A stretch of 64,000 nucleotides of DNA from NCBI GenBank assembly GCA_949987705.1, contig OX465281.1:79760543-79824542 (forward strand). The letters are read 5' to 3'. The notes under the pieces are model-generated. The model was not told the origin of the DNA, made no database searches, and was given only the letters and a program-made list of their open reading frames with translations. Both the position numbers and the translations under genes were made by a program. Positions within the stretch are counted from its first letter, which is position 1. Each line of letters opens with the position of its first letter. This DNA comes from Thereva unica. Its lineage: Eukaryota; Arthropoda; Insecta; Diptera; Therevidae. Below are positions 1 through 10,897 of the stretch, one piece after another.

Positions 1-554
1 AATCGTTGTTTGGCATGTTATTTTTGAATTGCGGTACTTTTCGTCCTGTTCGGTCCAGATAAGCTTTCGTGATGCATCTCAACTCGTAACGATCTAAAGG
101 TATTCCCCATTCCCCCATGAACGAACAATAATCAGATAAAGTTTTTTCCTCAACATCAGTCAAAACTTTCGGGCGACCTTGAAAAGAGAAAACATAATAT
201 AATCAAATGTCGAAAAATGAAACGGAAAAAAAAATTTCGTCACACTTGCACGAAAAAAGCGCCTTGACGCCCTCTATACGGTTGCGAGAAGTAGTTCTTC
301 ACGCCCGCCCGGATAGAAGAAGCTCCATAGGGCGTGAAGTAACTTCTTGATACGAAAATATCTATTTTACCTGCACAGCCGATGTGTTTTCCGTGGATTT
401 TATTTGAAAGCGTATTTCGGTGTGTTCCAAATATTCCAGACGCTTCTTTAATAAGCATGCCCTTAGATATAGCCTCTAAACATTTCTGCAGTGTTTCCGG
501 GGTGTAATTCTTGTAATTTCTCGCCCCTGTCTTTTTTTTGTATGTTCTAACCAT
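1..554 (-). CDS. psq-HTH / CENP-B-type DNA-binding gene, 5' two exons (partial)
   Basis: Minus-strand gene whose 3' part lies beyond the left edge. Exon 1 (554 down to 371) begins with ATG and reads MVRTYKKKTGARNY..., then a helix-turn-helix of the pipsqueak/CENP-B N-terminal type (TPETLQKCLEAISKGMLIKEAS..FGTHRNTLSNKI). A GTAAAA donor at 370-369 and an acceptor preceded by TTTTCAAG at about 181 define a ~190-bp intron; joining restores the glycine codon and gives ...HIGCAG-RPKVLTDVEEKTL, the usual link into the second (HTH_CENPB) domain (EEKTLSDYCSFMGEWGIPL). Such proteins are either pogo/Tigger-type transposases, where a DDE domain should follow, or domesticated DNA-binding factors; the window cannot decide which. 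Both exons are uninterrupted. A single ORF read through the intron is wrong after residue ~62. Confidence 0.72.
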
Positions 555-1223
555 TTTTTACGCAAAGAAAAAAAATTTAAGATTGTGCACAAAATTACCC
601 CGTGGTGTTACTTTTTTTTCATTGGCATGTAACTATTACAAAATCCATGTAAAAACAAAGAGTTTAAACGGTTTTCTATTCAGAATAACATGCATTAACC
701 GAATTTCACTTAACCGAGCTTTGTAAGTATTGTGATGTGCATGCTACGACAGAAGTTTCCCGACTAGTTTTTAGAGCACAAAAATAAAAAAGAAAATAAA
801 AAATACAAGAAAAAAAAAAAATAAAATAAAATTACAACTAGAACCACCTTTTTCTTCTTTTCTAAATATGAGATCTACCGAGTTAGAATCATCTTAATTG
901 CAAAATTTTGATGAATAAAAAATACCTAGTATTCATAAAAACTCTTTATGCACAAAGTAGCCCCGGTCGTACAAAGTAGCCCCGTTTGACGGTATAAAAT
1001 TATTGTTTTAGTGGCGCTTATACCCTTAACCATTCCAAAAGATTACGCTTAAGACAAAATTGTTGGCGCATATAACAATTTGCGGGAAGAGATTTGAACA
1101 GAATAGTAAAATTTGACGGTTGAGACAAAAGGTTTTAAAATAAACAAGGTCTTTTTATTTAGAATTTTATTAAAGTAGTAACAGATTTTTAAGATGTTTA
1201 TTTATTGTATTTCGAATATTTCA
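555..1223. other. AT-rich intergenic stretch, nothing coding seen
   Basis: A/T homopolymer-rich DNA between the divergently placed ends of the psq-HTH gene and the DUF7869-type pseudogene. The only structure noticed is a short direct duplication of an ACAAAGTAGCCCCG motif around 953-990. No convincing reading frame or RNA gene. Confidence 0.5.
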
Positions 1224-2938
1224 TTAAGTATCCCCTTCTCTTATATCCTCGGTATCGGTATCTGCCAGCTCGTCAGGAACATTGCGTTCAGAGGGAATGT
1301 TTTTATATTCATGTTTAAAACGCTTCGGAATAATGTGTTTCGACAACAATTGCATTAAATCGTTCTTTTTTTGTACTGAAATAGGTACTTTTCCTGAGTA
1401 AATCTGTTTAGGCTGTACGAATATTGGTGAGGCCTTTGCAAACTTCAATCGGCTTAAATCTATGGTTTTCGCCTCGCCGTGAATGATATTATAGTCCTCA
1501 TATACTTTAATTAGGGAGAATCCTTTCTCGAATGTGAAAACTTTCCCTTGTGTGATTTTAAAAATTTCACCTTCTCTGGTCTTAGTTTTATTTGTAGAAA
1601 TATATTTCATTGATTCTTTCTTCCAATTTCTGAAATGCTTGAAGTTCAGTGGTATTACATGGTATGGTCTAGGGTGAATACGTGAATTCGATATTATTGT
1701 CGGCCATTCGGATGGAGCCCATACTATCCCTTTTCTGATAAAACGTTCAATAGTAGCATGAACAGAATCTACTGCCATATACGTATGACCTGGTAACAAA
1801 TACGTTATTTTGATTTGTGATATGAACACGGACTCTTTCTCTAAGAAGGCGAAAATCATTGCTAGCATTTGCGTGTTCTTATTCTGACCGGGACAACTGT
1901 CACAATAGAGACTGACATGTGTTATATTTTCTCTCGAATCCACCATTTTTAGGTATTTACGCAATATGGAACATATCTCGTTCGCTCCTCTTTTACCGTC
2001 ACTTTCACCCCAAAGATAGCAGCAACCATCCTGAGTCCCACTCTCGTACACAGTGAAGTTAAAAAACGAATATTTTCGCGAATAATATAAAAGCATACTA
2101 TCACCATGAGGAGTGTTCAAAACTTTCTGCAAATCAAAGCTTGCACAAAGGAAAGTAGGATCAGCTTTCGCCTTACTCTGGTCTTCTAAAAATTTCTTTT
2201 TAGCATTTTCTTTTAACTGGCAATGATTGTGATACAATGTGTTATCTGCAGTACCAATTGAATTCCTTTGGTTTTCGCAAAAAGCGCACTTGTCTTTTTT
2301 TGGAACATGTATTCCTATGTTAAAATCGGTTTTAAAATCCCTCTAAAAATCTTTTCGGATACAAAATTTGAGTTGTTTTCTATCATTTTCTTTTTGAACA
2401 AACGGTAAATATTGGAAATGCTGCGGAATTCGGATGGTAAGTACAGTCTACTACTCTTTGCACGGCAGTAGTGTGATGGTACGGCAGGTAATTGTTGAAT
2501 AAAATCATGTACTTTATATTTAAGCTCGTTGGGTATTACATTTATCGGAGGATTTCTCTAAGGCTTATTTCCAGTAATTATCAAATCAGAACAGTTTTGC
2601 AATGTATAATGAATCGATATGTTGAGCGTGTTCAATAAAAATTGTAGGCACACTTTCCTTTTATAGTCTTTATAGTGGATGAAATATGTCCTAGTTTCGG
2701 ACCTTATAGGAGCATTTTTTGGTCTCCGTCTTTTTACATTCATCCGATTGACGCAAGGGAGTAGCCAGTTTTTACATCCGGCAAAATCCAGCTTCCAAAA
2801 AAGTTCAAATACCTCCTTCCTTTCTCCATTTGTAAATTTCTTTCCGCATTTATTTGGACCGTTCTCTTTGCAAGGATTTTGTTTCATTTGCCTTGGGACG
2901 GAATTTCTTTTTGGCTTTTTCTTTACAGAAAGTCGCAT
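1224..2938 (-). pseudogene. DUF7869-type TE-associated gene, broken
   Basis: The N-terminal part (2938-2559) reads CGKKFTNGERKEVFELFWKL and then TYFIHYKDYKRKVCLQFLLNTL, the usual start of this large family of insect/cnidarian proteins. It hits an in-frame TAG at 2558-2560 (after ITGNKP), but the same frame continues with RNPPINVIPNELKYKVHDF and PSHYCRAKSSRLYLPSEFRS, exactly what the family has next. A second lesion near 2340 shifts frame before HVPKKDKCAFCEN. The main block (2237-1224, open without a real ATG) carries LYCDSCPGQNKNTQML and LLPGHTYMAVDSVHATIE, the hallmark motifs of the RNase H-like DUF7869 region. The family is multicopy and transposon-like; its reaction is not established. 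With one stop and one frameshift this copy is most likely dead, though the frameshift could hide an intron. A 17-bp direct duplication lies just upstream (about 2930-2975). Confidence 0.7.
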
Positions 2939-2996
2939 TCCGCGTATTTTAATGGTACAGAAAGTCGCATTCCAATGGTATTTTAATCTTCAATGA

Positions 2997-3386
2997 AATC
3001 TTGTTGCATTGTGGATATTTCATTGGGTAAAGAATGAATAGAATCCCTAACTGAACTTGTTCCGTCTTGACAGTAACTTTCCGATGCGCGGTACTCCACT
3101 ACACTTTTCTTTAAATACATACCTTATTCAGAAAAATTTATTTTACCTTTATTTTCAAAAACACTCCCCGAATTTTTGCTAAATATATTCGACTCAGACT
3201 GTAACTTAATTTCAGATTTCATCGCAATTATTTGTAATCTTTTAACAACAACTTTTTTTTATTATGCTTTTTCTGGCACAGATAATTTGAACTGTTCTCA
3301 ATGCTGCTTATCCTCAAACTATCAAATTTTATGATGCAATTTTCCTACCATAATTCTAACCAAAAGACAAGATCGAGCATGTATAA
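2997..3386. other. Intergenic, no gene seen
   Basis: AT-rich sequence between the DUF7869-type pseudogene and the TIR element starting at 3387. Nothing recognisable on either strand. Confidence 0.4.
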
Positions 3387-4084
3387 GGGCCGAAACACAT
3401 CCAGGCTTGCTTTGAACACATCCAAGCCCAAAGCTGGCTGCAAGCATATCCAACTTACGCGTTCAAAAGATGGCCGCAAGGCTCGCCTGGGTCGGAATTC
3501 CGTCAATGTTGGAATTTGAATTCGGCCGAGGCTGTAGTCTCACGCACCATCTTCGTTGTGACCTTTTTGATTCACAATTTTTCACTGTTATTATAATATT
3601 TAGCAACAAAGTGAACAAATTAAATGCTACTAAACACTCCTCCACATCATCAGCCGTATTAAAAATATCCATTTTATTACATAAATTTACTTTAAATAAA
3701 AACGACGAAGTACACAAATTTTAATATATTATAAAGTTTAAAGTTTTACCACAATTGTGTAACTTTAAACAAATAAAAATTTAAAAAAAGTCATCAAATT
3801 TTATTTTATTTAAAATGTTTGAATTTTTACCACATTTACATATGTATGTCACTTGTCACTTAATTAAAAATAGCAAAGAAAACAGGCAAGCTAATTCAAT
3901 TTTAATCAAATGATTTTTGAATTTTATACTTTTTACGAATCCCAACGAAAATCGTTAACAAATTTGACAACTGTCATCAGCTGGGCTGATTGTGTTTTGC
4001 GAATTCCGCGGACGGCTTTGCAGCTCGCCTCAAGGCAAGCTTTGAGAGGTGAGCTTTAAAGCCAGCCTGGATGTGTTTCGGCCC
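3387..4084. mobile_element. Non-autonomous TIR DNA transposon (698 bp)
   Basis: Both ends carry the inverted sequence GGGCCGAAACACATCCAGGC (left from 3387, right ending 4084). Inside the ends both sides also contain related GC-rich blocks (GGCTCGCCTGGGTC near 3480 and CAGCTCGCCTCAAGGC near 4021), so the terminal inverted repeats are imperfect and extend inward. Flanking triplets are TAA and TAC, compatible with but not proving a 3-bp target duplication. The interior is AT-rich and codes for nothing, so this is a non-autonomous element. The superfamily is unassigned; ends starting GGGCC with 3-bp TSDs would fit PIF/Harbinger. Confidence 0.62.
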
Positions 4085-4447
4085 TACTTATGCGAAGTTG
4101 GAAAAATATCCGAAATTTAGGTTGAATTCAAAACATGTTTTATCCTGGGTCTGTTGAAGATTTCTGCTACAGCAGTTTTTAGTAGCTATTGTCATGCTTT
4201 TCCTGTTCAAAACAGCAAAAAAGCTGCTAACGAAGCTGCTATTTTTGTGTTCAAGATTGGAGAAAAGCTGCTAATGTAGCTGCTTTTTGTTGCTCGCAGT
4301 TTGACTGCAAGCAAGAAAGCAGCTACGTAAATCATACATGTGTGTGTAAATGTCATTAGTCGTTTTGTCAAAATGACTGATTCGAGCACTGTTTTATTGG
4401 TATTAATATTAAATAAAAAATTTAGGGATTCATTAAATGTCGTCGCA

Positions 4448-5617
4448 ATGGTAAGCCTTTCTTTAAATAAGTGAAAAAACGCAACATATGCATATTATTT
4501 ATTTTTTAGGTTGATAAAATCATGGGGAATTGGGAATGTGCTGACGATAGTGAAATCAAAATATTTCAGATAATGTCGAAAATTGCAAAAGATAAGCCTT
4601 TTCGAACCAAAAATTTTGTTGAACGGGTTGTAAACAATTACACCCGTTTAGAATTTCAGCAAAATTATCGAGTGCAAATAGAAAGTTACGAATTTCTCCT
4701 CGGGGAAGTTTCGAAGTTATATCGTCAACAATTCCCCGTTTTAAGTGGAATACCTATTGATAAACAGCTATTAGCTGTTATATGGATTTTAGGAAACAAG
4801 GAGAGCTACAGATCCATTAGTGACCGATTTAGCATGGCCAAATCAAGCTTAAGTTGGTGCTTTTTTAGGATTATAAAAATCTTAATCATGTTGGCTCCAT
4901 CCGTCATTCAGTGGCCCGACGCAAGAGAATCAGAAAGAATTAAATTAGCTTTCTTTCAGAAAACAAAAATGCAAGGTTTTATTGGCACAATAGATGGAAT
5001 TTATTGCCCAATAAGTGTCCCAGCAGCTGACAGTCATGCGTACACAAACAGGAAAAAATTTACATCTATTACATTACAAGCAATTTGCAACGATAAAATG
5101 ATGTTCACTGATTGTTTTGTGGGGTATCCCAGCTCTGTTCATGATGCACGGATTTTCCGTAATTCACCGATATTTGAGCGGGCTAATAGATCAATCGAGG
5201 CATTTTTTCCTAAAAATAACAAAATTTTAGGAGATAAGGCATATCCTCTTTTAAAATGGTGCATTACGCCTTACAAAGATTTCGGGACAATGACGTCCAA
5301 GCAAAAGCATTTTAATTATAATAGAGAGATGCTTTGCTTTATTTTTCGGACGCTTTCGACGCTTTCAACACCTGGAAATGAAAAACATAAAAGATATGCC
5401 TGGCACCATTCTGGCTGCATGCGTTCTTCATAATATTTGTTTAAAGTTTCCAGAAGAAATTCAAATTACTGAGCAGTACGTACAGACTGGTGGTGATGAG
5501 GTTCAAAGGAATGCAACTGAATACTTACGTTCCAATATTGTGATTTCTCCTGAAGGCAAGCGTGAAAGAGAGAAAATGGCCAATGAACTATGGAATCAAC
5601 GTGCATCCCAACTGTAA
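4448..5617 (+). pseudogene. PIF/Harbinger DDE transposase (HARBI1-like), frameshifted
   Basis: DDE_Tnp_4-type transposase. The long frame 4522-5433 shows an N-terminal helical part, then GTIDGIYCPI (first Asp), DCFVGYPSSVHDARIF (second Asp) and ILGDKAYPLLKW (third-block Asp). Upstream, an ATG at 4448-4450 followed directly by GTAAGC and an acceptor TTTTTTAG at 4502-4509 would splice a 59-bp intron in frame, adding M-VDKI before the apparent ATG at 4522. Near 5325-5340 the frame is lost: the continuation GRFRRFQHLEMKNIKDMPGT and ACVLHNICLKFPE lies in another frame and ends at 5617, and the segment between NYNRE and the GRFRR block is shorter than in the family, so a small deletion plus frameshift has removed the region that normally holds the final Glu. 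Catalytically dead as it stands. Confidence 0.82.
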
Positions 5618-5790
5618 TAAATTGAACCTGAACAAAATAAAACAAAAAATTATAAATCCAATGGCTTTTATTCAAAATTTTTCATTATCAAACCAGAAAC
5701 TTCAACAGTCACAAAAATTAACAACAAATAATTCATTTTCTAAAAAAAAAAAACAACAAAAACTAATTATAAAAAACCAATAAAATCCTG

Positions 5791-6024
5791 CTACAACTTT
5801 TCCAAAAATTTCATCATAAGGCTTTGATGAATTTTATTTCCCTCTTTCACCGCCTCTGTTAAATCTCTCAGCCTTTCATTTTGCTCCGCTAAGAGCTTTA
5901 ATTTCTCATCTTCTTGTTTTTTCTTTATCTCCGCATTCTCCTTGAAAACGCGCGCTAATAATTCCCCTGTAGGAAATGTAATGCTTCCCGAACTGATTTT
6001 ATAAGTCATTACTTGTAAGCACAA
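5791..6024 (-). pseudogene. Harbinger Myb/SANT protein, C-terminal coiled-coil part
   Basis: Minus-strand frame ending 13-15 codons from the transposase 3' UTR. From about 5997 it reads SSGSITFPTGELLARVFKEN and then a charged heptad-like helix, with KKKQEDEKLKLLAEQNERLR and DLTEAVKEGNKIH, ending in MKFLEKL-stop. A C-terminal coiled coil is usual for the DNA-binding partner of Harbinger transposases. A likely acceptor (AAAATCAG) lies just before SSGS, so the apparent ATG at 6022-6024 need not be used. The matching N-terminal exons are at 14560-15295 on the same strand. Confidence 0.68.
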
Positions 6025-6110
6025 CTAATTACATTTTGGATGCCAGACAATCTTCTTTTTATAATGTGATGTCATAGGAAGGAGTAGATATTGGATCATT
6101 TCTGCATTAC

Positions 6111-6234
6111 CGGGAACCCATTACTAAGGTAGTCCAATATAGAACTAACTTCTTCGTCGATGTATTGGAATCCGTTACAAAGGTAGCCCAATATAGAACT
6201 AACTTCTTCGTCGAGGTAGTGGAACCCATTACAA
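6111..6234 (-). repeat. 54-bp (18-codon) in-frame tandem repeat
   Basis: Two adjacent 54-bp units (6127-6180 and 6181-6234) plus a partial third (6111-6126). On the minus strand they are open and encode a repeated 18-residue module containing YIDEEVSSIL and YLxNGF. Unit length divisible by three and an open frame suggest a coding origin. Which element it came from is unclear; it sits right where the Harbinger Myb gene is interrupted. Confidence 0.55.
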
Positions 6235-6815
6235 GATCAATACAAAAGAAGAAGCTTTTTCACTGATATATTTGAAGTTATATATCTGTATACAACAACC
6301 ATAAATACAAAAAAAATAAAAAATTGAGTTTTTCTCCTTTTCGAAACCATGAATTTTCTGAGTTGAAATAAAAACAACAGAGTTACATAGTAAATTTTTA
6401 CATTTTTATTTATTGAAAGAAATATCAATACATATAATAAAAAACAAAAAAAAACATTAAGAGAAATCAAAAGTCTTTTCTTTTTCTTTTTCATTCTTCA
6501 AAGCATTTCGTTAGTATTAAAAGTAATTTTTACATTTTTAACCGACTTCAAAAAAAGAGGAGGTTACTCAATTCGACGTGTAGGTATTTTGTGGTCCTGT
6601 TCACGCATAACTTTGTAACCCAATAACTTTTTTGCTTTTTTTTTGGTTCATTTGAAGGGGGAGCTTCCCACGGTGGTCCCGTTAAATTTTTTCTAAATTC
6701 TGATAACGGAGTTCGAAGTTAGGCAGAAAAAACTGTTAAAATTCAACCTGTTAAAGCTCAACCTAAACATTTCATGGGCACCGAACAAATTACTTTATTG
6801 TTGAAAATCTGGCAG
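6235..6815. other. AT-rich repeat DNA with a 'CCGACTTCAAAAAA' repeat end
   Basis: No gene. At about 6540-6600 lies ACCGACTTCAAAAAAAGAGG followed by AGGTTACTCAATTCGACG, a sequence I recognise as a very common insect dispersed repeat end, related to the ends of the foldback at 7604-7977. Confidence 0.4.
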
Positions 6816-6905
6816 CAGCCCGGTGGCGGAGTGGGTGGAGCGTCGGATCCTCGATTCAGCGCTACAGGTTCGATTCCGGTCGGGGCAGGCCGGTTTTTTT
6901 CTTTT
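6816..6905 (+). other. tRNA-like pol III unit 1 (tRNA-derived SINE head?)
   Basis: An A-box-like TGGCGGAGTGG at 6824-6834 and a perfect B box GGTTCGATTCC at 6867-6877, spaced as in a tRNA, followed by GGTCGGGGCAGGCCGG and then a long T-rich run from 6893 that could terminate pol III. The acceptor and T stems pair only partly, so this is a tRNA-derived or tRNA-pseudogene sequence rather than a functional tRNA; no anticodon is proposed. Confidence 0.5.
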
Positions 6906-6965
6906 TCTCTTTTTCTTCTTTCTGAAATGATTTATTAACATATTGGTCAGCGGCCGATAGTACTT

Positions 6966-7056
6966 GACATAGCGCAAAGGGCTAGAGACAAGTATTCTTG
7001 TCTGTGGGATTTGTGGGGTGCGAGTTCGATCCCAAGGGCTCGCGGTGCTTTTTTTT
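6966..7056 (+). other. tRNA-like pol III unit 2
   Basis: A second unit 150 bp downstream in the same orientation: A-box-like TAGCGCAAAGGGC at 6970-6982, B-box-like AGTTCGATCCC at 7023-7033, and a T8 run at 7049-7056. The region between the boxes contains a short hairpin ACAAGTATTCTTGT. It does not fold as a complete cloverleaf by eye. With unit 1 it resembles a dimeric tRNA-derived SINE. Confidence 0.42.
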
Positions 7057-7603
7057 CTATATGTCGACAAAATAATTATTTTTTAATTTCCTTCGGGGAA
7101 CTTTGTTCCATATTAAACAAGTTTTCGACGTGAATGCGTCTGTAAATTTGCTTCCAGAACAAAAGCCGATAAGAACGAAATTATGGCGAATTTGCAGCTC
7201 AAAAAACTATTGTTTATATCGAATAAATAAATATACCATGACGTGGATGAAGAATCAAAGAATTTTATTGTTTACATTTAATTTCCCCGATATCAATGGC
7301 AACTTAACTTTTTATATGCCTTATATTATCTTGATCTGTATGTGTGTATAGTGTAAACAAATCTTGCAACTTGATTTTGACCCAGTTCCATATAACCGAT
7401 CAACTGCAAATTTTGCACATAGTATAGTTCGCATGACAATACAATCTGCAATCAAATTTTGCAATTGCGCTCCCCAAGACATGGGTATCAAATGAAAAGG
7501 TGTGACAAGTAGAATACACTTCGCTATGTGGCGTCGTAAAAACGTAGGCTCCTTGCAATGACAGGCAATATTAAAAAATGAATGGACTAAAAAGCACGAA
7601 ATA

Positions 7604-7977
7604 AAACAAAATTTTAAAAACCGACTTCAGAAAAAAACCCGCGATGCACAAAAAAGGATGAAATAATTGTTTGTAATTCTTAACAACATCAATCCAATAA
7701 GAATGGATCTAGAAAGAAGAATCACTTTTGAAGACGGTGCCAGGTAGTAGTTAACTTTGATTGCACTAACTCTTGCTTCGGCAATTGTTTACATTTCTTT
7801 GTTAGGCTTATGCCCTTAATATATCACCCACATGTGTTAGCACCGTCTTCAAAAGTGATTCTTCTTTCTAGATCCATTCTTATTGGATTGATGTTGTTAA
7901 GAATTACAAACAATTATTTCATCCTTTTTTGTGCATCGCGGGTTTTTTTCTGAAGTCGGTTTTTAAAATTTTGTTTT
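7604..7977. mobile_element. Foldback MITE with ~135-bp terminal inverted repeats
   Basis: The left arm 7604-7740 (starting AAAATTTTAAAAACCGACTT) is repeated as its near-perfect inverse complement at 7843-7977. The loop is about 100 bp and carries no gene. The arms share the CCGACTTC end of the dispersed repeat at 6540. Superfamily unassigned. Confidence 0.78.
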
Positions 7978-8249
7978 ATTATTTATAGAAAATAATATGC
8001 ATAATAATAAAAAAAAGTTTAAGAGCAATCAAAGGTATTATTTTCTTTTTCTTTTTTATTTTTCAGGCATTTATTTTTAAAATATTTGTTTTTAAAAGTT
8101 TTAAAACCTAATCTAATTTTCTTTTTGTAATCCGTTTGTGAAAAGCCTTCTGTCGAAAGGGATTCTGCAAAAAAAGAAAAAAAAAAGATAAAATATGAGA
8201 GATCTTAATTCAGAAGGATTAATTTATTCAATAAATGTTTTAGTCAAAA

Positions 8250-8978
8250 AAATGCTTACTAAATAAAATTTCATTTATTTTTTTATAATCCTTAAAGGCA
8301 GCTTTGTTGTGTATGCCGTCATAATTATGTGAGATTATAATTTCCTCCCCCAGCACTCTTTCCAAATTTCTGATAATCTCATTTGGCTTGATGATTTTTT
8401 TTAAGGCAAGCACCTATAATAAATATAATGTATAATTTCATAAGCCCGCGACTATAATCAAATTTTCTTTTACAAATTCATCTTCATTATCCTCATTGAT
8501 TTCATACTCCATTTTCTTTAAATCTTCTGTGCAGCTGATAGGAAACCTTTTCACAACTTCGTTGCTTATTTTGTTCCTTTTCAGAAGCTCTTTGAAATAA
8601 ATACTATGTTCACCCAAAACATTTACTATTGCTTCATTTTGACGTTTCATAGTATCTACATATTTAAAGTATCGATTATTACCATTTTATGTATTATTTA
8701 AAACTTTTAACTACCTTTAATGTCTCTTACTTCTTTTTGAAACAGTTCTGGAAAAGAATATTTAATGGATGTTCAAAATCATATAAAATACATTATAAAT
8801 ACATATATCAGTTAATTCCTGTAAATTTACCTTTCAAATCTGAAATTGAAGTAGGATCTTCTCTAAAACTGTGTCCTTGTCTTAAATGGAACCCTTCCTT
8901 CCCAATAACTGCATTCATCCGTCGGATTGTGCCAACCTCAAACGGTTTCCTTTCTAAATTTTCTTTATTTTCAGCCAT
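8250..8978 (-). CDS. DUF4806-like companion gene, copy 1 (multi-exon)
   Basis: ATG at 8978. Exon 1 8978-8831 (MAENKENLERKPFEVGTIRR ... SISDLK) ends at a GTAAAT donor; exon 2 8747-8715 is 33 nt (ELFQKEVRDIK) with AG/GTAG borders; exon 3 begins at 8655 (DTMKRQNEAIVNVLG ... RFPISCTEDLKKMEYEINED); a last block, 8413 down to about 8250, reads VLALKKIIKPNEIIRNLERV and NYDGIHNKAAFKDYKK. The FPIxxxEDLxxxE...IIRNL...NYxGxxxKxAFKD pattern is that of DUF4806, a C-terminal domain on proteins encoded beside EnSpm-like transposases in insects. I cannot place the exon 3/4 junction: a stop follows VAGL and no standard donor is obvious, so this copy may be broken there. Function not established. Confidence 0.55.
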
Positions 8979-9054
8979 TTTTGCCTGTAAAAGTACTATT
9001 ATCAGCAAAGAGGAGATATGTATTTAATCTTACTACATCATTACGTTACACATA

Positions 9055-10897
9055 TCAATGGAGCATTGGAATCAAAAGTAACTGATTCTGACATGGTAGG
9101 CAAACTATTTTGTGTGCTACATCGTTTATACTGAAAACTTCATTTTCTTCCAAAGGATTTAAATCTGCAAGGCATATGCCTAACCCATTCATTGACTCCA
9201 TGGGCTCAGTAAAAAAGTTTTCCAAGTTCTGCAGTCTCTTTCCAATAACAAATTCTCCTTCTTTATCAGAAAATCCATAAATTTTAATTGGAATAAAGGG
9301 TTTAATACAGCAATAATTATCTGGGCGTGATAAACCCAAATATTGAAATTCCGATTGATGGCTTACAATTATTTGTCGGGTGTTTTTTTTAAATCCAGCT
9401 TTCTTTTCTTTTATTACAAAATTTTCTATCTCACATTTGTTTTTGATTTGGCTAAGTATTTTTGATGGTTTCTTTATCTTTTTCTTAAGCTGCTGCATAT
9501 AATTTTCAAACGGATAAGCAGCAAAATCATTTAGAAATCCCAAGTCTTGAATACACTTTGTAAGATGAAGCAAACTATGAATGTTAAATGTGACACTACT
9601 TTCGGTATACAAAAGAGGAAAGTATTCAACAAATAATGCTATCATTTCATTTGCAGTGCTCAAATTATCAATATAACTTTTTGGGCAAGAAAGTAAACGG
9701 TATGCACAATGCAGTAATAAGAAGTGATAATAAAAATCTCCATTTAGTATATTCTTGAAGACAAGTATTCCAGTGTAAAGAATGAATTGTCGGAACTCTG
9801 TTGACTTCCAGCGTAAAATTTCATCCATACCTCTAGGCTTTCTTGCGAATTCCCTTGGCATAAATGAAGAAAGTCCTATCAAACGGTTAGATATTTCATG
9901 TTTACTCTCTGTATTAAGTTTTATAGAAGCTTTTCCATTGAGTAATCGTAAAATAATTTTTCGGGTACCTAACACCTAAATCCAAAAGATGCATAGGATC
10001 TAAAGGAAATTGTGTGATCATACCGAAGCCTATGTTTTCTAATGTACTATGTCTATTATGGAAGTATTTGTTGTGAAAGTTCATATCTTTTCTTTGAAAG
10101 AAGCCTTCGTCAGATCGTAATTCGTATTCTCTTGTACTGAAGGTCACAACATTATTAATCCTTTTTCCAATTTGTTTACATTTACAGCATCCATTAATAG
10201 CATTATGTCCAACAGTTCCACTTGCAAATGCTCGAGCTGGTGTGTCACATATAAATGCTCTTATACGGAAATTCAGGTGTTTATTACATATAATTAGCCC
10301 ATATTGAATTAACATTTTAGCTTCAATTGCGAAATCGTGCAAAAATATATCTATATTACTTGGTTTTTTCTCACCAAGGTACACACCTATTGGAAAGACG
10401 CCAATGTTTTTTATGTTAACTATTCGTCCGAGTATTGGCCACAGAGATTGAGATGAGCTTTTGTAAAGTGGTATTCCGTCTATCCCTATATCCAAAACTA
10501 CTTCATGATAGTGCATTATTATATTTCTAACCTTATTTAACTGATTTTCTACTCCGAAATGAATATATTCACCCGGGGGAACTGTTCTAATCCTTGTACC
10601 ATATTTGGTTTCTTTTAATATAGTTTTAGAAGTTTTAGGAACATTCAAGTTCTCTGATCTTAATATACCTAACAACGAATCAAAACATTCGCGAGATGGG
10701 TTATACGTCGTATACCACTCTTTCAACTTACTTTGAAGTGTTGTATTTCCTTCGTTTTCTACAAAAGGGTTTGTATTAGCCTCAAAAACATTATTTGTGT
10801 TATAATTATTTTCTTCGTGAATTGTAGAACTTGTAGTTGGACAAACACAACTTTCAATAGCTTCAGAATCATTTAAACTGCCATGGCATTTGTTCAA
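9055..10897 (-). pseudogene. EnSpm/CACTA-like transposase, copy 1, frameshifted
   Basis: The N-terminal half (10897-9914) holds VPPGEYIHFGVENQLNKVRN, a Cys pair block (NGCCKCKQIGKR) and QFPLDPMHLLDLGV; the second half (9975-9055) continues GTRKIILRLLNGK, SSFMPREFARKPRGMDEIL, FYYHFLLLHCAYRLL and the C-terminal KLxNFFTEPMxSxxLG block. This order is that of the multicopy insect 'transposase domain-containing' proteins grouped with animal EnSpm/CACTA elements. The halves are in different frames; the family reads MHLLDLGV-TRKII, so a small insertion around 9965-9972 (apparently 4 nt, AGGT) shifts frame. Upstream, RLIKAEREKLISDLNKCHGS continues the N-terminal frame and an ATG at ~10970 (MADKINN) may be an earlier exon. 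TTG/GTG at the frame starts are not real initiators. Confidence 0.7.

Noticed and set aside
5466..5675. Minus-strand frame opposite the Harbinger transposase C-terminus
   Set aside because: Shadow of the coding strand; no motif.
6795..7070. Minus-strand 91-aa frame
   Set aside because: Antisense to the two tRNA-like units; composition is an artefact of T-rich terminators (Lys runs).
8689..9027. 112-aa plus-strand frame (and its copy at 11,691)
   Set aside because: Antisense to the DUF4806-like exons and introns, which have consistent splice sites on the minus strand.
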